NCBI RefSeq assembly: GCF_003626595.1
Contig: NZ_RBAK01000002.1
Span: 558,001-622,000, forward strand
Source: Micromonospora endolithica
Lineage (GTDB): Bacteria; Actinomycetota; Actinomycetes; Mycobacteriales; Micromonosporaceae
DNA: 64,000 nucleotides
Direction: 5' to 3'
The notes beneath the pieces are model-generated. The model saw nothing but the letters and a program-made list of their open reading frames with translations, did not search any database and was not told where the DNA came from. The position numbers were made by a program, and so were the translations under genes. Shown piece after piece: positions 26,421-35,856 of this stretch; positions within the stretch are counted from its first letter, which is position 1, and every line of letters starts with the position of its first letter.

Positions 26421-26457
26421 CGCCCGGACGGTCCGGCCGATGACCGGGCGAACGCCC
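26421..26457. terminator. possible terminator after rdgB
   Basis: CGCCCGG (26421-26427) pairs with CCGGGCG (26444-26450), and a nested GGGCG-AAC-GCCC overlaps it. It lies just downstream of rdgB. Alternative stems compete, so the call is weak. Confidence 0.35.
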
Positions 26458-26478
26458 GCCCAAGGTCGGGCGACGCCG

Positions 26479-27096
26479 TCAGGGGGCCGGCGGAAGGACC
26501 TTCGCCACCAGCTTGGCCATCTCGCGGAGTGCCTTGCCACGGTGGCTGATCGCGTCCTTCTCCTCCGGGGTCAGCTCCGCGTTGGTGCGGTCCTGGGCGT
26601 CGCCGAGGAAGATCGGGTCGTAGCCGAAGCCACCCTCGCCGCGCGGGGTGCGCAGCAGCCGACCGGCCTGCCGGCCGTCGACCAGGTGCTCCTTGCCGCC
26701 CGGCAGCACCAGTGCGACCGTGCACACGAAGGACGCCCCACGGTGCTCGTCCGGCAGGTCGGCGATCTGGTCCAGCACCAGTTGGAGGTTGGTCCGGTCG
26801 TCGCCGTGCCGACCGGCCCAGCGGGCGCTGAACACACCCGGCATGCCGTTGAGCGCGTCGACGGCCAACCCGGAGTCGTCGGCGATGGTCGGCAGGCCGG
26901 TACGCCGGCAACCCTCGCGGGCCTTGATCAGCGCGTTCTCGCCGAAGGTCAGCCCGCTCTCGGGCAGCTCCGGGTATTCCTCGACGTCGTCCAACCCGAT
27001 CAGCGCGACCCGGTGCGCGCCGAGCGCGCCGTCGAGGATCCGCTGCAACTCGATGAGCTTCTTGCGGTTACGGGTGGCGAGCAGGACCTTGTTCAT
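26479..27096 (-). CDS. rdgB: RdgB/HAM1 XTP/dITP diphosphatase
   Basis: A 205-residue house-cleaning pyrophosphatase that hydrolyses ITP, dITP and XTP to the monophosphates. Signature regions: [12 protein letters not shown] at the start, [44 protein letters not shown] and [14 protein letters not shown] 27096 overlaps the rph stop (ATGA), the same rph-rdgB coupling found in mycobacteria. Confidence 0.97.
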   Translation of the reverse strand: MNKVLLATRNRKKLIELQRILDGALGAHRVALIGLDDVEEYPELPESGLTFGENALIKAREGCRRTGLPTIADDSGLAVDALNGMPGVFSARWAGRHGDDRTNLQLVLDQIADLPDEHRGASFVCTVALVLPGGKEHLVDGRQAGRLLRTPRGEGGFGYDPIFLGDAQDRTNAELTPEEKDAISHRGKALREMAKLVAKVLPPAP

Positions 27097-27821
27097 GGGA
27101 GTAGCGCCTTCCGCTGGGCTTCGGCCAGGTCCACGCAGCCGGCGACGGCCAGGTCGAGCAGGGCGTCGAGCTGTTCGCGGGCGAACACCCCGGCCTCGCC
27201 GGTGCCCTGCACCTCGACGAAGTCCCCGGTCCCGGTGCAGACCACGTTCATGTCCACCTCGGCGGCCACGTCCTCGGCATAGTCCAGGTCGAGCCGGGGC
27301 TCGCCCTGGATGACGCCCACGCTGATCGCGGCCACCGACCGGTGCATCACGTTCTCCGGCTTGCCGGCGAGCGACTTGCGGGCGGCCAGCCAGGTCACCG
27401 CGTCGTGCAGCGCCACGTACGCGCCGGTGATCGCGGCGGTACGCGTGCCGCCGTCGGCCTGGAGCACGTCGCAGTCCAGCACGATCGAGTTCTCGCCGAG
27501 CGCCTTCAGGTCGATCGAAGCGCGCAGGCTCCGGCCGATCAGGCGGGAGATCTCGTGCGTACGACCACCGACGCGGCCCTTGACGCTCTCCCGGTCGGAG
27601 CGGGTGTTGGTGGCGCGGGGCAGCATCGCGTACTCGGCGGTCACCCAGCCCAGCCCGGAGCCCTTGCGCCAGCGGGGCACGCCCTCGGTGACGCTGGCTG
27701 TGCAGAGCACGCGGGTGCGGCCGAACTCGACGAGCACCGAGCCCTCCGGGTGGGAGCTCCAGCCCCGGGTCAGGGTCACCGGTCGGAGTTGGTCGGGCCG
27801 CCGCCCGTCAGGTCGCGCCAT
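27093..27821 (-). CDS. rph: ribonuclease PH
   Basis: A 242-residue phosphorolytic 3'-exoribonuclease that trims tRNA 3' ends. Conserved [72 protein letters not shown] (read in two parts) and [15 protein letters not shown] are present. ATG 27821 lies 6 nt after TAGGGT (27833-27828, minus strand), so the mRNA is probably leaderless. Operon with rdgB. Confidence 0.97.
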   Translation of the reverse strand: MARPDGRRPDQLRPVTLTRGWSSHPEGSVLVEFGRTRVLCTASVTEGVPRWRKGSGLGWVTAEYAMLPRATNTRSDRESVKGRVGGRTHEISRLIGRSLRASIDLKALGENSIVLDCDVLQADGGTRTAAITGAYVALHDAVTWLAARKSLAGKPENVMHRSVAAISVGVIQGEPRLDLDYAEDVAAEVDMNVVCTGTGDFVEVQGTGEAGVFAREQLDALLDLAVAGCVDLAEAQRKALLP

Positions 27822-27874
27822 CCCTGCACCCTATGCGGTGCCCGGATCGGACGGTGCCGGGGTGTCCCGACCGC

Positions 27875-29014
27875 TCAGCCCGACGGCGGTGGCGCGATCG
27901 GGTCGAGTCGGTGGGCGCGCAGGAAGCCGGCGACCGAGGCCGGCCAGCCGAACCCCTCGGCGCGGGCACGCGCGGCGCGCCGGCGGTCCGTCTCCGGGCG
28001 GCCGAGCAGCCGGAGCACCGCCTCGGCCATCGAGGCGGCCGTGCCGTACGCGGCCACGCCCGCCGCGCCGACCACCTCGGGCAGCGCGCTGGCGGCGTTC
28101 ACCACCACCGGCGTGCCGCCGGCCAACGCCTCCAGCCCGGCCAGGCCGAAGGTCTCCACCGGTCCGGGAGCGAGCACCACGTCGGCGGTGGCCAGCAGCG
28201 CGGCCACCGCGGCCCGGTCGGGCAGGAAACCGGCGAACGTCACCGGAAGGCCGGCCGCCCGCCGGGCCAGCCGCGCCCGCAGCGGACCGTCGCCGGCCAT
28301 CACCAGCACCGCCGGCACACCCGCTCCGCGCAGCGCGGCGAGGGTGTCCACGGCCAGCTCGGGTCGCTTCTCCACCGACATCCGCGCGCAGTGCACCAGC
28401 AGCACCTCGGTGCCGTCGGCGTACCGCTCGCGCAGGACCGGGTCCGCCCGGCCCGGGTGGAACGTGTCGAGGTCCACCCCGAGCGGCACCAGATCGACCG
28501 GCGCACCGAGCCGACCGAACTCCTCCGCCGCCCACCCGGTGGTGCAGACGACGCGGTCGTACGACCGGACGGTACGCCGGTTGAGCCGGTCGGCCGCCCG
28601 GCGCCGCAGCGGGTCCGGTACCCGCCACTGGCCGAGCAGCCCGGTGAGCGACTCGTGGGACACCATCATCGACGGCACCCCGTGCGCCCGCGCCCAGTCG
28701 CCGGTCCACCGCAGCGTGGACCGGTCGGAGACCTCCAACCGGTCCGGCGTCAGCTCGGCCAGCACCCGGGCCACCCGGCGCCGGTCGGCGAGCAGCCGGT
28801 AGCCGCCGCTGCCGGGCAGTTCCGGCCCGGCCAGCGTGATCACCCGACCGCTGGGGTGCCGCTCGTCGCGGTCCCGCCGGCCGGGCACCACCAGGACCGG
28901 GTCGTGGCCGGCCTCCTGGTAGCCGGTGCCGAGGTGGCGCAACGCGGTACGCAGGCCACCGGAGCGCCCGTTGACGAAGTTCGCGACCCGGACGATGCGG
29001 GCGGGCCCGGTCAC
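27875..29014 (-). CDS. GT4 glycosyltransferase (PimB/mannosyltransferase-like)
   Basis: A 379-residue GT-B enzyme. Its N-terminal half begins RIVRVANFVNGRSGGLRTAL, with SHESLTGLLGQW in the acceptor half. The C-terminal half has ARMSVEKRPELAVDTLAAL, VMAGDGPL and APGPVETFGLAGLEALAGGTPVV with the EX7E glutamates that bind the nucleotide sugar. Close in style to actinobacterial GDP-mannose alpha-mannosyltransferases, but the donor is inferred. GTG 29014 overlaps the stop of the next GT4 gene (GTGA). This pair interrupts the usual Rv1339-rph neighbourhood. Confidence 0.88.
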   Translation of the reverse strand: MTGPARIVRVANFVNGRSGGLRTALRHLGTGYQEAGHDPVLVVPGRRDRDERHPSGRVITLAGPELPGSGGYRLLADRRRVARVLAELTPDRLEVSDRSTLRWTGDWARAHGVPSMMVSHESLTGLLGQWRVPDPLRRRAADRLNRRTVRSYDRVVCTTGWAAEEFGRLGAPVDLVPLGVDLDTFHPGRADPVLRERYADGTEVLLVHCARMSVEKRPELAVDTLAALRGAGVPAVLVMAGDGPLRARLARRAAGLPVTFAGFLPDRAAVAALLATADVVLAPGPVETFGLAGLEALAGGTPVVVNAASALPEVVGAAGVAAYGTAASMAEAVLRLLGRPETDRRRAARARAEGFGWPASVAGFLRAHRLDPIAPPPSG

Positions 29015-30156
29015 GACGCGGCCGGCAGGTCCACCGCCGCGGTACCGGCGCGGACCGCGTGGTAGTGCCCGATCAGCTCGTCGCCCACCCCCGTCCAACT
29101 GCGCCGGCTCACCGCCGCGCGGGCGGCGACACCGTACGCGGTCCGACGCGGCCCGTCGGCGTTCAGCCCGGCCACCGCGGCGGCCAGCGCGGCACCGTCG
29201 TCCGGGGGCACGAGCAGTCCGGTCACCCCGGACTCGACCAGGTCCACCGGGCCGCCACTGGCCGGCGCGACCACGGGTACGCCGGAGGCGAGCGCCTCCT
29301 GGATGGTCTGACCGAAGGTCTCGTGCGGTCCGGTGTGCACGAAGACGTCGAGGCTGGCATAGAGCCGGGCCAGGTCGTCGCCGTGCCGTACGCCGAGGAA
29401 ACGGACGTCGGGCAGCGCCCGTTCCAGCTGCCGCCGGTCCGGACCGTCGCCGGCCACCACCACCCGGACGCCGGGCAGCCGGGAGATCGGGCCGAGCAGG
29501 TCGACCCGCTTCTCCGGGGCGAGCCGTCCGACGTAGCCGACCAGCAGCTCACCGCCGGGGGCGAGGGTACGCCGCAGGTCGGCGCAGCGCCGGGTCGGTC
29601 GGAACCGCTCGGCGTCCACGCCCCGACGCCACAACCAGATCCGCCGCACCCCGTTGGCGATCAGGTCGGCGGCGGCCCGGGTGGAGGGGGCCAGGGTCCG
29701 CTGCGCCGAGTTGTGGATCTCACGCAGTCGCCGCCAGGCCGCCGCCTCGCCCCAGCCGACCCGGTAGGCGCGGGCGTACGCCGCGACGTCGGTCTGGTAG
29801 ACGGCGACCGTCGGCAGGCCGTGCCGCACCGCGAGCGTCGCCGCCCGGGCGCCGAGCACGAACGGGCTGGCCAGGTGAACGACGTCGGGCGCGTGCGACA
29901 GCAGGGCCCCGGTCAGTTGCCCCGGCGTCGGCACGCCGAGCCGGAAGCCGTGGTAGCGCGGCAGGGGAACGCTGGGAATCCGGATCACCGGGTACGGGTG
30001 CCGGTCGGCGTCCTGCCGGCGGGAACCGGGCGGAGCCGGCGCGATGACGACCGGCTCGTGCCCGCGGGCCACGAGGTGTTCCGCCGCCCTGACCACCGAG
30101 TGCGCGACGCCGTTGACGTCCGGCGGGAACGACTCGGTCACGATGGCGATCCGCAT
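29011..30156 (-). CDS. GT4 glycosyltransferase (MgtA-like)
   Basis: A 381-residue GT-B enzyme resembling the GDP-mannose-dependent MgtA type: MRIAIVTESFPPDVNGVAHSV at the start (shown in part), HLASPFVLGARA, AVYQTDVAAYARAY, LWRRGVDAERFRPTRR, GYVGRLAPEKRVDLL, VVVAGDGPDR, and GPHETFGQTIQEALASGVPVVAP with the EX7E pair. Homologues mannosylate glycolipid anchors in the inner membrane. ATG 30156 is preceded by a small hairpin CCGTGG/CCACGG (30164-30180), with no clear ribosome site. Co-transcribed with the next GT4. Confidence 0.88.
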   Translation of the reverse strand: MRIAIVTESFPPDVNGVAHSVVRAAEHLVARGHEPVVIAPAPPGSRRQDADRHPYPVIRIPSVPLPRYHGFRLGVPTPGQLTGALLSHAPDVVHLASPFVLGARAATLAVRHGLPTVAVYQTDVAAYARAYRVGWGEAAAWRRLREIHNSAQRTLAPSTRAAADLIANGVRRIWLWRRGVDAERFRPTRRCADLRRTLAPGGELLVGYVGRLAPEKRVDLLGPISRLPGVRVVVAGDGPDRRQLERALPDVRFLGVRHGDDLARLYASLDVFVHTGPHETFGQTIQEALASGVPVVAPASGGPVDLVESGVTGLLVPPDDGAALAAAVAGLNADGPRRTAYGVAARAAVSRRSWTGVGDELIGHYHAVRAGTAAVDLPAAS

Positions 30157-30246
30157 GTCCACACCGTGGAGGTGCCACGGGTGCACGAGACGACGGGACG
30201 TTGACCGGCCGGCGAACAGCGCGGCAAGGTCGGGCGCGAGGACGGG

Positions 30247-30993
30247 TCAGATGTCGTAGCTGGCGCCGGGCCGGACCACTTCCAGCGGGCCCGGGTATGC
30301 CGCGGTGGCCGAGGCGACCGTGTGCGCCTCACTACCCCAGGCGGCCACCAGGTGGGTCAGCAGCAGCCGGCCGACCCCGGCCTTGGTCGCCGCCTCGCCC
30401 GCCTCCCGGCCGGTCAGGTGCAGGTCCGGCGGGTTGTCCACGCCGTCGAGATAGCTCGCCTCGCAGAGGAAGACGTCGGCGTCCTGGGCCAGCCGCAGCA
30501 GCGCGTCGCAGGGCGCGGTGTCCGACGAGTAGCAGAGCACCCGACCGCCGTGCTCCAGCCGCACCCCGTACGTCTCGATCGGGTGGTTGACCCGGTCCAC
30601 CGTGACGGTGAACGGGCCGATCGGGAAGGTGCCGGGCTGCAGGGCGTAGAACTGGTAGACGTCCTCGACCGTCCTGTCCTCCTGCCAGTACGCGGCGGTG
30701 AGGCGGTCCGGCGCGCCGGCCGGCGCGTAGACGGGCAGCGGCGGGTAGGGGCCCTCCGGGGCGTACCGGCGGACCACCACGTACGACGTCGCGTCGAGGA
30801 TGTGGTCGCAGTGCAGGTGGGTCAGCAGGATGGCGTCGGGGGCGTGCAGCCCCGCGTACCGCTGGAGGGTCGACAGGGAACCGGGACCGAAGTCCACCAG
30901 GAGGCGGAAGTCGTCGGCCTCGACCAGGTACGCCGAACACGGGGATTCCGGACCGGGGAAGCTTCCGGCACAGCCCAGGACGGTCAACCGCAT
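30247..30993 (-). CDS. metallo-beta-lactamase-fold hydrolase (Rv1339-like)
   Basis: A 248-residue MBL-fold enzyme. The dinuclear zinc motif THLHCDH (His59, His61, Asp63, His64), CSAYLVE near the N-terminus, YSSDTAPCDAL and LTGREAGEAA ... LLLTHL are visible. Position next to cysM and rph matches mycobacterial Rv1339, which has been described as a cyclic-nucleotide phosphodiesterase, so cAMP hydrolysis is a reasonable guess. RNase Z-like and other MBL roles are alternatives. Confidence 0.88.
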   Translation of the reverse strand: MRLTVLGCAGSFPGPESPCSAYLVEADDFRLLVDFGPGSLSTLQRYAGLHAPDAILLTHLHCDHILDATSYVVVRRYAPEGPYPPLPVYAPAGAPDRLTAAYWQEDRTVEDVYQFYALQPGTFPIGPFTVTVDRVNHPIETYGVRLEHGGRVLCYSSDTAPCDALLRLAQDADVFLCEASYLDGVDNPPDLHLTGREAGEAATKAGVGRLLLTHLVAAWGSEAHTVASATAAYPGPLEVVRPGASYDI

Positions 30994-31206
30994 GTGGTCG
31001 TCCCGTGGTCACGCTGGGTAGTGTCCGCGCCGGCCGTCGCCCTGTCGATGATCACTACCGACGCGTACGCCACGCTGCGCAGCCTACGCTGGCACGCGCC
31101 GGGGCATGAATCATCCATGGGAAGTTGTCACGAAGGTGACACCCGCTTCGGATCCGGTGACCATGGGCTGCACGCCCCGTTACCGCCCCGCCGAACGGCT
31201 CGGACA

Positions 31207-31244
31207 CGGACGGGGCCGCCGGCTGGTGCCGGCGGCCCCGTCCG
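31207..31244. terminator. terminator of mec-cysO-cysM operon
   Basis: CGGACGGGGCCGCCGGC (31207-31223) pairs perfectly with GCCGGCGGCCCCGTCCG (31228-31244) around a 4-nt TGGT loop, 10 nt past the cysM stop. The 260-nt spacer to the hydrolase gene holds nothing else that I can identify. Confidence 0.88.
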
Positions 31245-31253
31245 TTCGACCGG

Positions 31254-33162
<1,909 letters not shown>

Positions 33163-33216
33163 GTCGCCAGCCTAGCTCGTGTCCGGCGGGTGAGGCGAGG
33201 TGGTGACGGTCACCCG

Positions 33217-33717
33217 TCAGTCGATCAGGGCGTTGAGCAGGGATTCCTGGAGGTAACCCAGATAGGCGTAGACCGACAGTTGGAACACCCGGCTCGACGA
33301 CGGGTCCTCGGCGACCGCGTCGTCCAACTCCGCGCCGAGGTCGGTGCCGTCCTTGATCTCCAGCCGGACACCCATCGCCAGCCGGGCGTCGTTGAGGGCG
33401 CGCAGCCAGGCCTCGGCCGCCTCCGCGTCCAGACGCACCTCCCCGCCGGCCTCGTCGGGCAGGGCGGCGAGGACCGCGCCGGCCTGGTCGATCTTGGCGG
33501 TCTTGAGGTCACCCTCGGTGTAGCGGCGGAACTCGGCGCTGCCCGGCCCGTCCTCCGGGTAGGCGTCCGGGAAGAGCCGGCCGACCACCGGGTCGGTGTG
33601 GTCGAACCCGTCGGTGAGCAGGCCGACGACCTCGGCGGCGACCTTGCGCAACACCCGGACCTCGTCCACCGCGAAGACGGCCACGTAACGGTCGCCGTGG
33701 CGACGGAACATGCTCAT
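33217..33717 (-). CDS. DUF2017 family protein
   Basis: A 166-residue acidic helical protein of the DUF2017 family, found next to clpS and the mec-cysO-cysM genes across actinobacteria (mycobacterial Rv1332 position). Function not established. Visible: [49 protein letters not shown] and the terminal [16 protein letters not shown] overlaps the clpS stop (ATGA), so it is translated with ClpS; a link with ClpS-dependent proteolysis is only inferred. Confidence 0.88.
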   Translation of the reverse strand: MSMFRRHGDRYVAVFAVDEVRVLRKVAAEVVGLLTDGFDHTDPVVGRLFPDAYPEDGPGSAEFRRYTEGDLKTAKIDQAGAVLAALPDEAGGEVRLDAEAAEAWLRALNDARLAMGVRLEIKDGTDLGAELDDAVAEDPSSSRVFQLSVYAYLGYLQESLLNALID

Positions 33718-34013
33718 GAGCGGTCCACCGTCGCCCAGAGACCGTACGCGTGCAGCTGCGCGGCGTCGTGCTCCATCCGCTCCCGGGCACCGCTGCTGAC
33801 CACCGCGCGGCCCTTGTGGTGCACGTCGAGCATCAACTCCTCGGCCCTCTCCCGGCTGTAGCCGAAGAGCTTCTGGAAGACCCAGGTCACATACGTCATG
33901 AGGTTGACCGGGTCATCCCACACGATGGTCACCCATGGCCGGTCGGGCGCCGGCACCTCATCGGTGGCCGGCGTCTCGACCGGTGCAACCTGCGGAGCCG
34001 CCATGCCCCCCAT
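33714..34013 (-). CDS. clpS: ClpS adaptor for N-degron proteolysis
   Basis: A ClpS of about 99 residues that hands N-degron substrates to the ClpC/ClpA unfoldase. [20 protein letters not shown] is the conserved core, with the Asp/Asn residues that grip the substrate alpha-amino group. [20 protein letters not shown] is the second conserved segment (shown in part). The start is uncertain: ATG 34013 (MGGMAAPQ) or 34004 fit homologues, while 34085 has a better-spaced GAGG. The frame reaches back to the GTPase stop. Confidence 0.92.
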   Translation of the reverse strand: MGGMAAPQVAPVETPATDEVPAPDRPWVTIVWDDPVNLMTYVTWVFQKLFGYSRERAEELMLDVHHKGRAVVSSGARERMEHDAAQLHAYGLWATVDRS

Positions 34014-34098
34014 CGTGCCACCGGAACCAGCGAAGCGAGGAACCGGAACGCCGGGCCTGCCCGGATCGCCCCCGAAGTCCGGCATCCCAGTGGTGTCC

Positions 34099-35658
34099 TC
34101 AGGCAAGGAGGATGCCGTGTTCGACAGCGTCCGAGAGCACCGCGTCCAACGCGAGGCGGACGACCTCGAACCGGCGGGAGACCTCCCGGGTCAACTCCAG
34201 CTCGACCTCGCGCAGTGCCCGCTGGGACCACGCCCGGGCGGCGTTGGCGTCGGCGTTGCCGGGGCTGCGCCAGTGCTGCCAGCAGCCGCCGGACAGGGCC
34301 ACCGCCATCGGCGGCAGGACCTCGTCGCGGGGCGCTCCCGGGTAGGCCGTGATCGCGTCCACCGCGCCCGCGCCGGTCAGGCCGGCCACTCCGCCGGTGC
34401 TGGTGACGAGGAGCACCCGGTCCAGGTCCTCGCCGACCCGGTGGTCGACCAGCGCCCACCGCACGGCGGCGGAGAGCCGGCGGCGGACACCCTCGGGCAG
34501 CGGCGTGCCGAAGACGGCACCGGCAGCGTCGGCGACGATGCCCCGGACAGCGTGGTCGCACTGCGCGGTGGCCAACAGCGACAACGCCTCGGTCTCCCGG
34601 TCGAGCAGCTGCGGCAGGCCGGCGCAGCCGACCCCGAAGACGATCTCCTGCACCACCCGGAGGTGGATGTTGGCGACCTCGAGCGCGAGGTGCTGGCGGA
34701 TCCGCTGGGCGCAGGAGCGGGACTGCCGGTCCAGCCGGTCCGACCAGCTGCCCGGCTCGGGGATCACCGGTACCCGGCCGTGCGAGCCGGGCAGCACCGG
34801 CGGCTCGGCGCTGGCCCGGCGCAGACCCTCGTCGGCGGCCCAGCCGACCAGGGCCCGACGCAGGTCGGCCGGGTCCCCGGCGCGGACCGGGAACCAGCGG
34901 GCCCCGGCCAGCCCGGGAACGGCCGACAGCAGGGCGGCCCGATGCGCCTCGACGGTGACCGCCACCGGGTCGGCCGGATCGGCCGGATCGCCGGACGGCG
35001 GGTCGACCGGCGGCGCGGACGCCCCGTCGTCCCTGGTCGCCGACGTGCCGTCGGACGCCGCCGCCCACCCTTCCGGGCCGGGCGTCACCGCGAAGAAGAC
35101 CCGCACCGACGAACCGGCCAACTCGGCGAGCAGGTGCAGGTCGGCGGCGGCGAACACCTGGTTGGCGGCGATCACGAACAGCACCGCGCCGGCCCGGCCC
35201 GCCGCGTCGAGCAGCACCTGCCCGCCGGCCACCCCGAGCGCGACCGTGTCCGGCGTGTCGACCAGGGTGAAGTGGCGCAGCAGCGGTTCCGACACGGTCA
35301 GCTCGACCCGGCGGGGCGGACGGGCCAGGGCGGGACCGGCGGCGAGGCGGTCGGTGCCGTACGAGTGCGGCTGGCGGTAGCCCGGCACGTACGCCGACCG
35401 GCTGGGCGTCCTGCCGTGGTGCAGCGACAGCCAACTGCCGGCGGGCACGGCGAGCACCGCCGGATCCAGCAGGAGCAGATCGGCGAGCAGGGCGGTCCGG
35501 CCGGCGCCGGCCGGACCGGCGGCGATCACGGCCAGCGGTTCACCCGGGCCGCACCGGGTGACCCCGATCCGGGCGGGCAGCGGTCGACACCGGGCCGCGT
35601 CGTCGGCGCCGGACGCGTCGTGCGGCATGTCCACCTCAGGGAGAGGACCCGGCTTCAT
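34099..35658 (-). CDS. P-loop GTPase-like protein with altered Walker A
   Basis: A 519-residue protein with a dynamin/ParA-like G-domain outline. The phosphate loop is GPAGAGRT (48-55), where arginine (Arg54) stands in for the usual lysine. A switch II-like LVDTPD lies at 132-137, followed by [21 protein letters not shown]. The C-terminal half (about 330-519) is mostly helical. The family has no name I can give. Loss of the lysine suggests weak or no nucleotide hydrolysis. ATG 35658 has GGAGG 8 nt upstream. It is divergent from the LuxR regulator and placed between clpS and pncB, genes adjacent in mycobacteria. Confidence 0.75.
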   Translation of the reverse strand: MKPGPLPEVDMPHDASGADDAARCRPLPARIGVTRCGPGEPLAVIAAGPAGAGRTALLADLLLLDPAVLAVPAGSWLSLHHGRTPSRSAYVPGYRQPHSYGTDRLAAGPALARPPRRVELTVSEPLLRHFTLVDTPDTVALGVAGGQVLLDAAGRAGAVLFVIAANQVFAAADLHLLAELAGSSVRVFFAVTPGPEGWAAASDGTSATRDDGASAPPVDPPSGDPADPADPVAVTVEAHRAALLSAVPGLAGARWFPVRAGDPADLRRALVGWAADEGLRRASAEPPVLPGSHGRVPVIPEPGSWSDRLDRQSRSCAQRIRQHLALEVANIHLRVVQEIVFGVGCAGLPQLLDRETEALSLLATAQCDHAVRGIVADAAGAVFGTPLPEGVRRRLSAAVRWALVDHRVGEDLDRVLLVTSTGGVAGLTGAGAVDAITAYPGAPRDEVLPPMAVALSGGCWQHWRSPGNADANAARAWSQRALREVELELTREVSRRFEVVRLALDAVLSDAVEHGILLA

Positions 35659-35705
35659 CAGGTGACCTCCCGTACGAGACGACCGGCGGCAACCGGTCGA
35701 GTGGA

Positions 35706-35729
35706 GAATCCGGTGCGGGCACCGGATTC
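35706..35729. promoter_or_regulatory. 10-bp hairpin in divergent promoter region
   Basis: GAATCCGGTG (35706-35715) and CACCGGATTC (35720-35729) form a perfect stem with a 4-nt loop about 50 nt upstream of the GTPase start. It may shape the leader of that mRNA or bind a regulator. Confidence 0.4.
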
Positions 35730-35782
35730 CGGAAGAGTACGGTCGCGCCGGCCCCTCGGCCGAACACGCCGGGTACTCACCG

Positions 35783-35850
35783 GTAACTGTCACGTTACTC
35801 AACTTCACAGCGTGACGGTGGGAGCGCGTACGGAATTCCGTCGATATGCT
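35783..35850 (+). promoter_or_regulatory. LuxR-gene promoter with two palindromes
   Basis: The -10 TATGCT (35845-35850) lies 6 nt from ATG 35857. Just upstream is the 12-bp perfect palindrome ACGGAATTCCGT (35830-35841), within the core promoter. Further up is GTAAC-N6-GTTAC (35783-35798). The palindromes are candidate operators for the LuxR protein itself or for control of the divergent GTPase gene. Confidence 0.5.
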
Positions 35851-35856
35851 GCGCCG

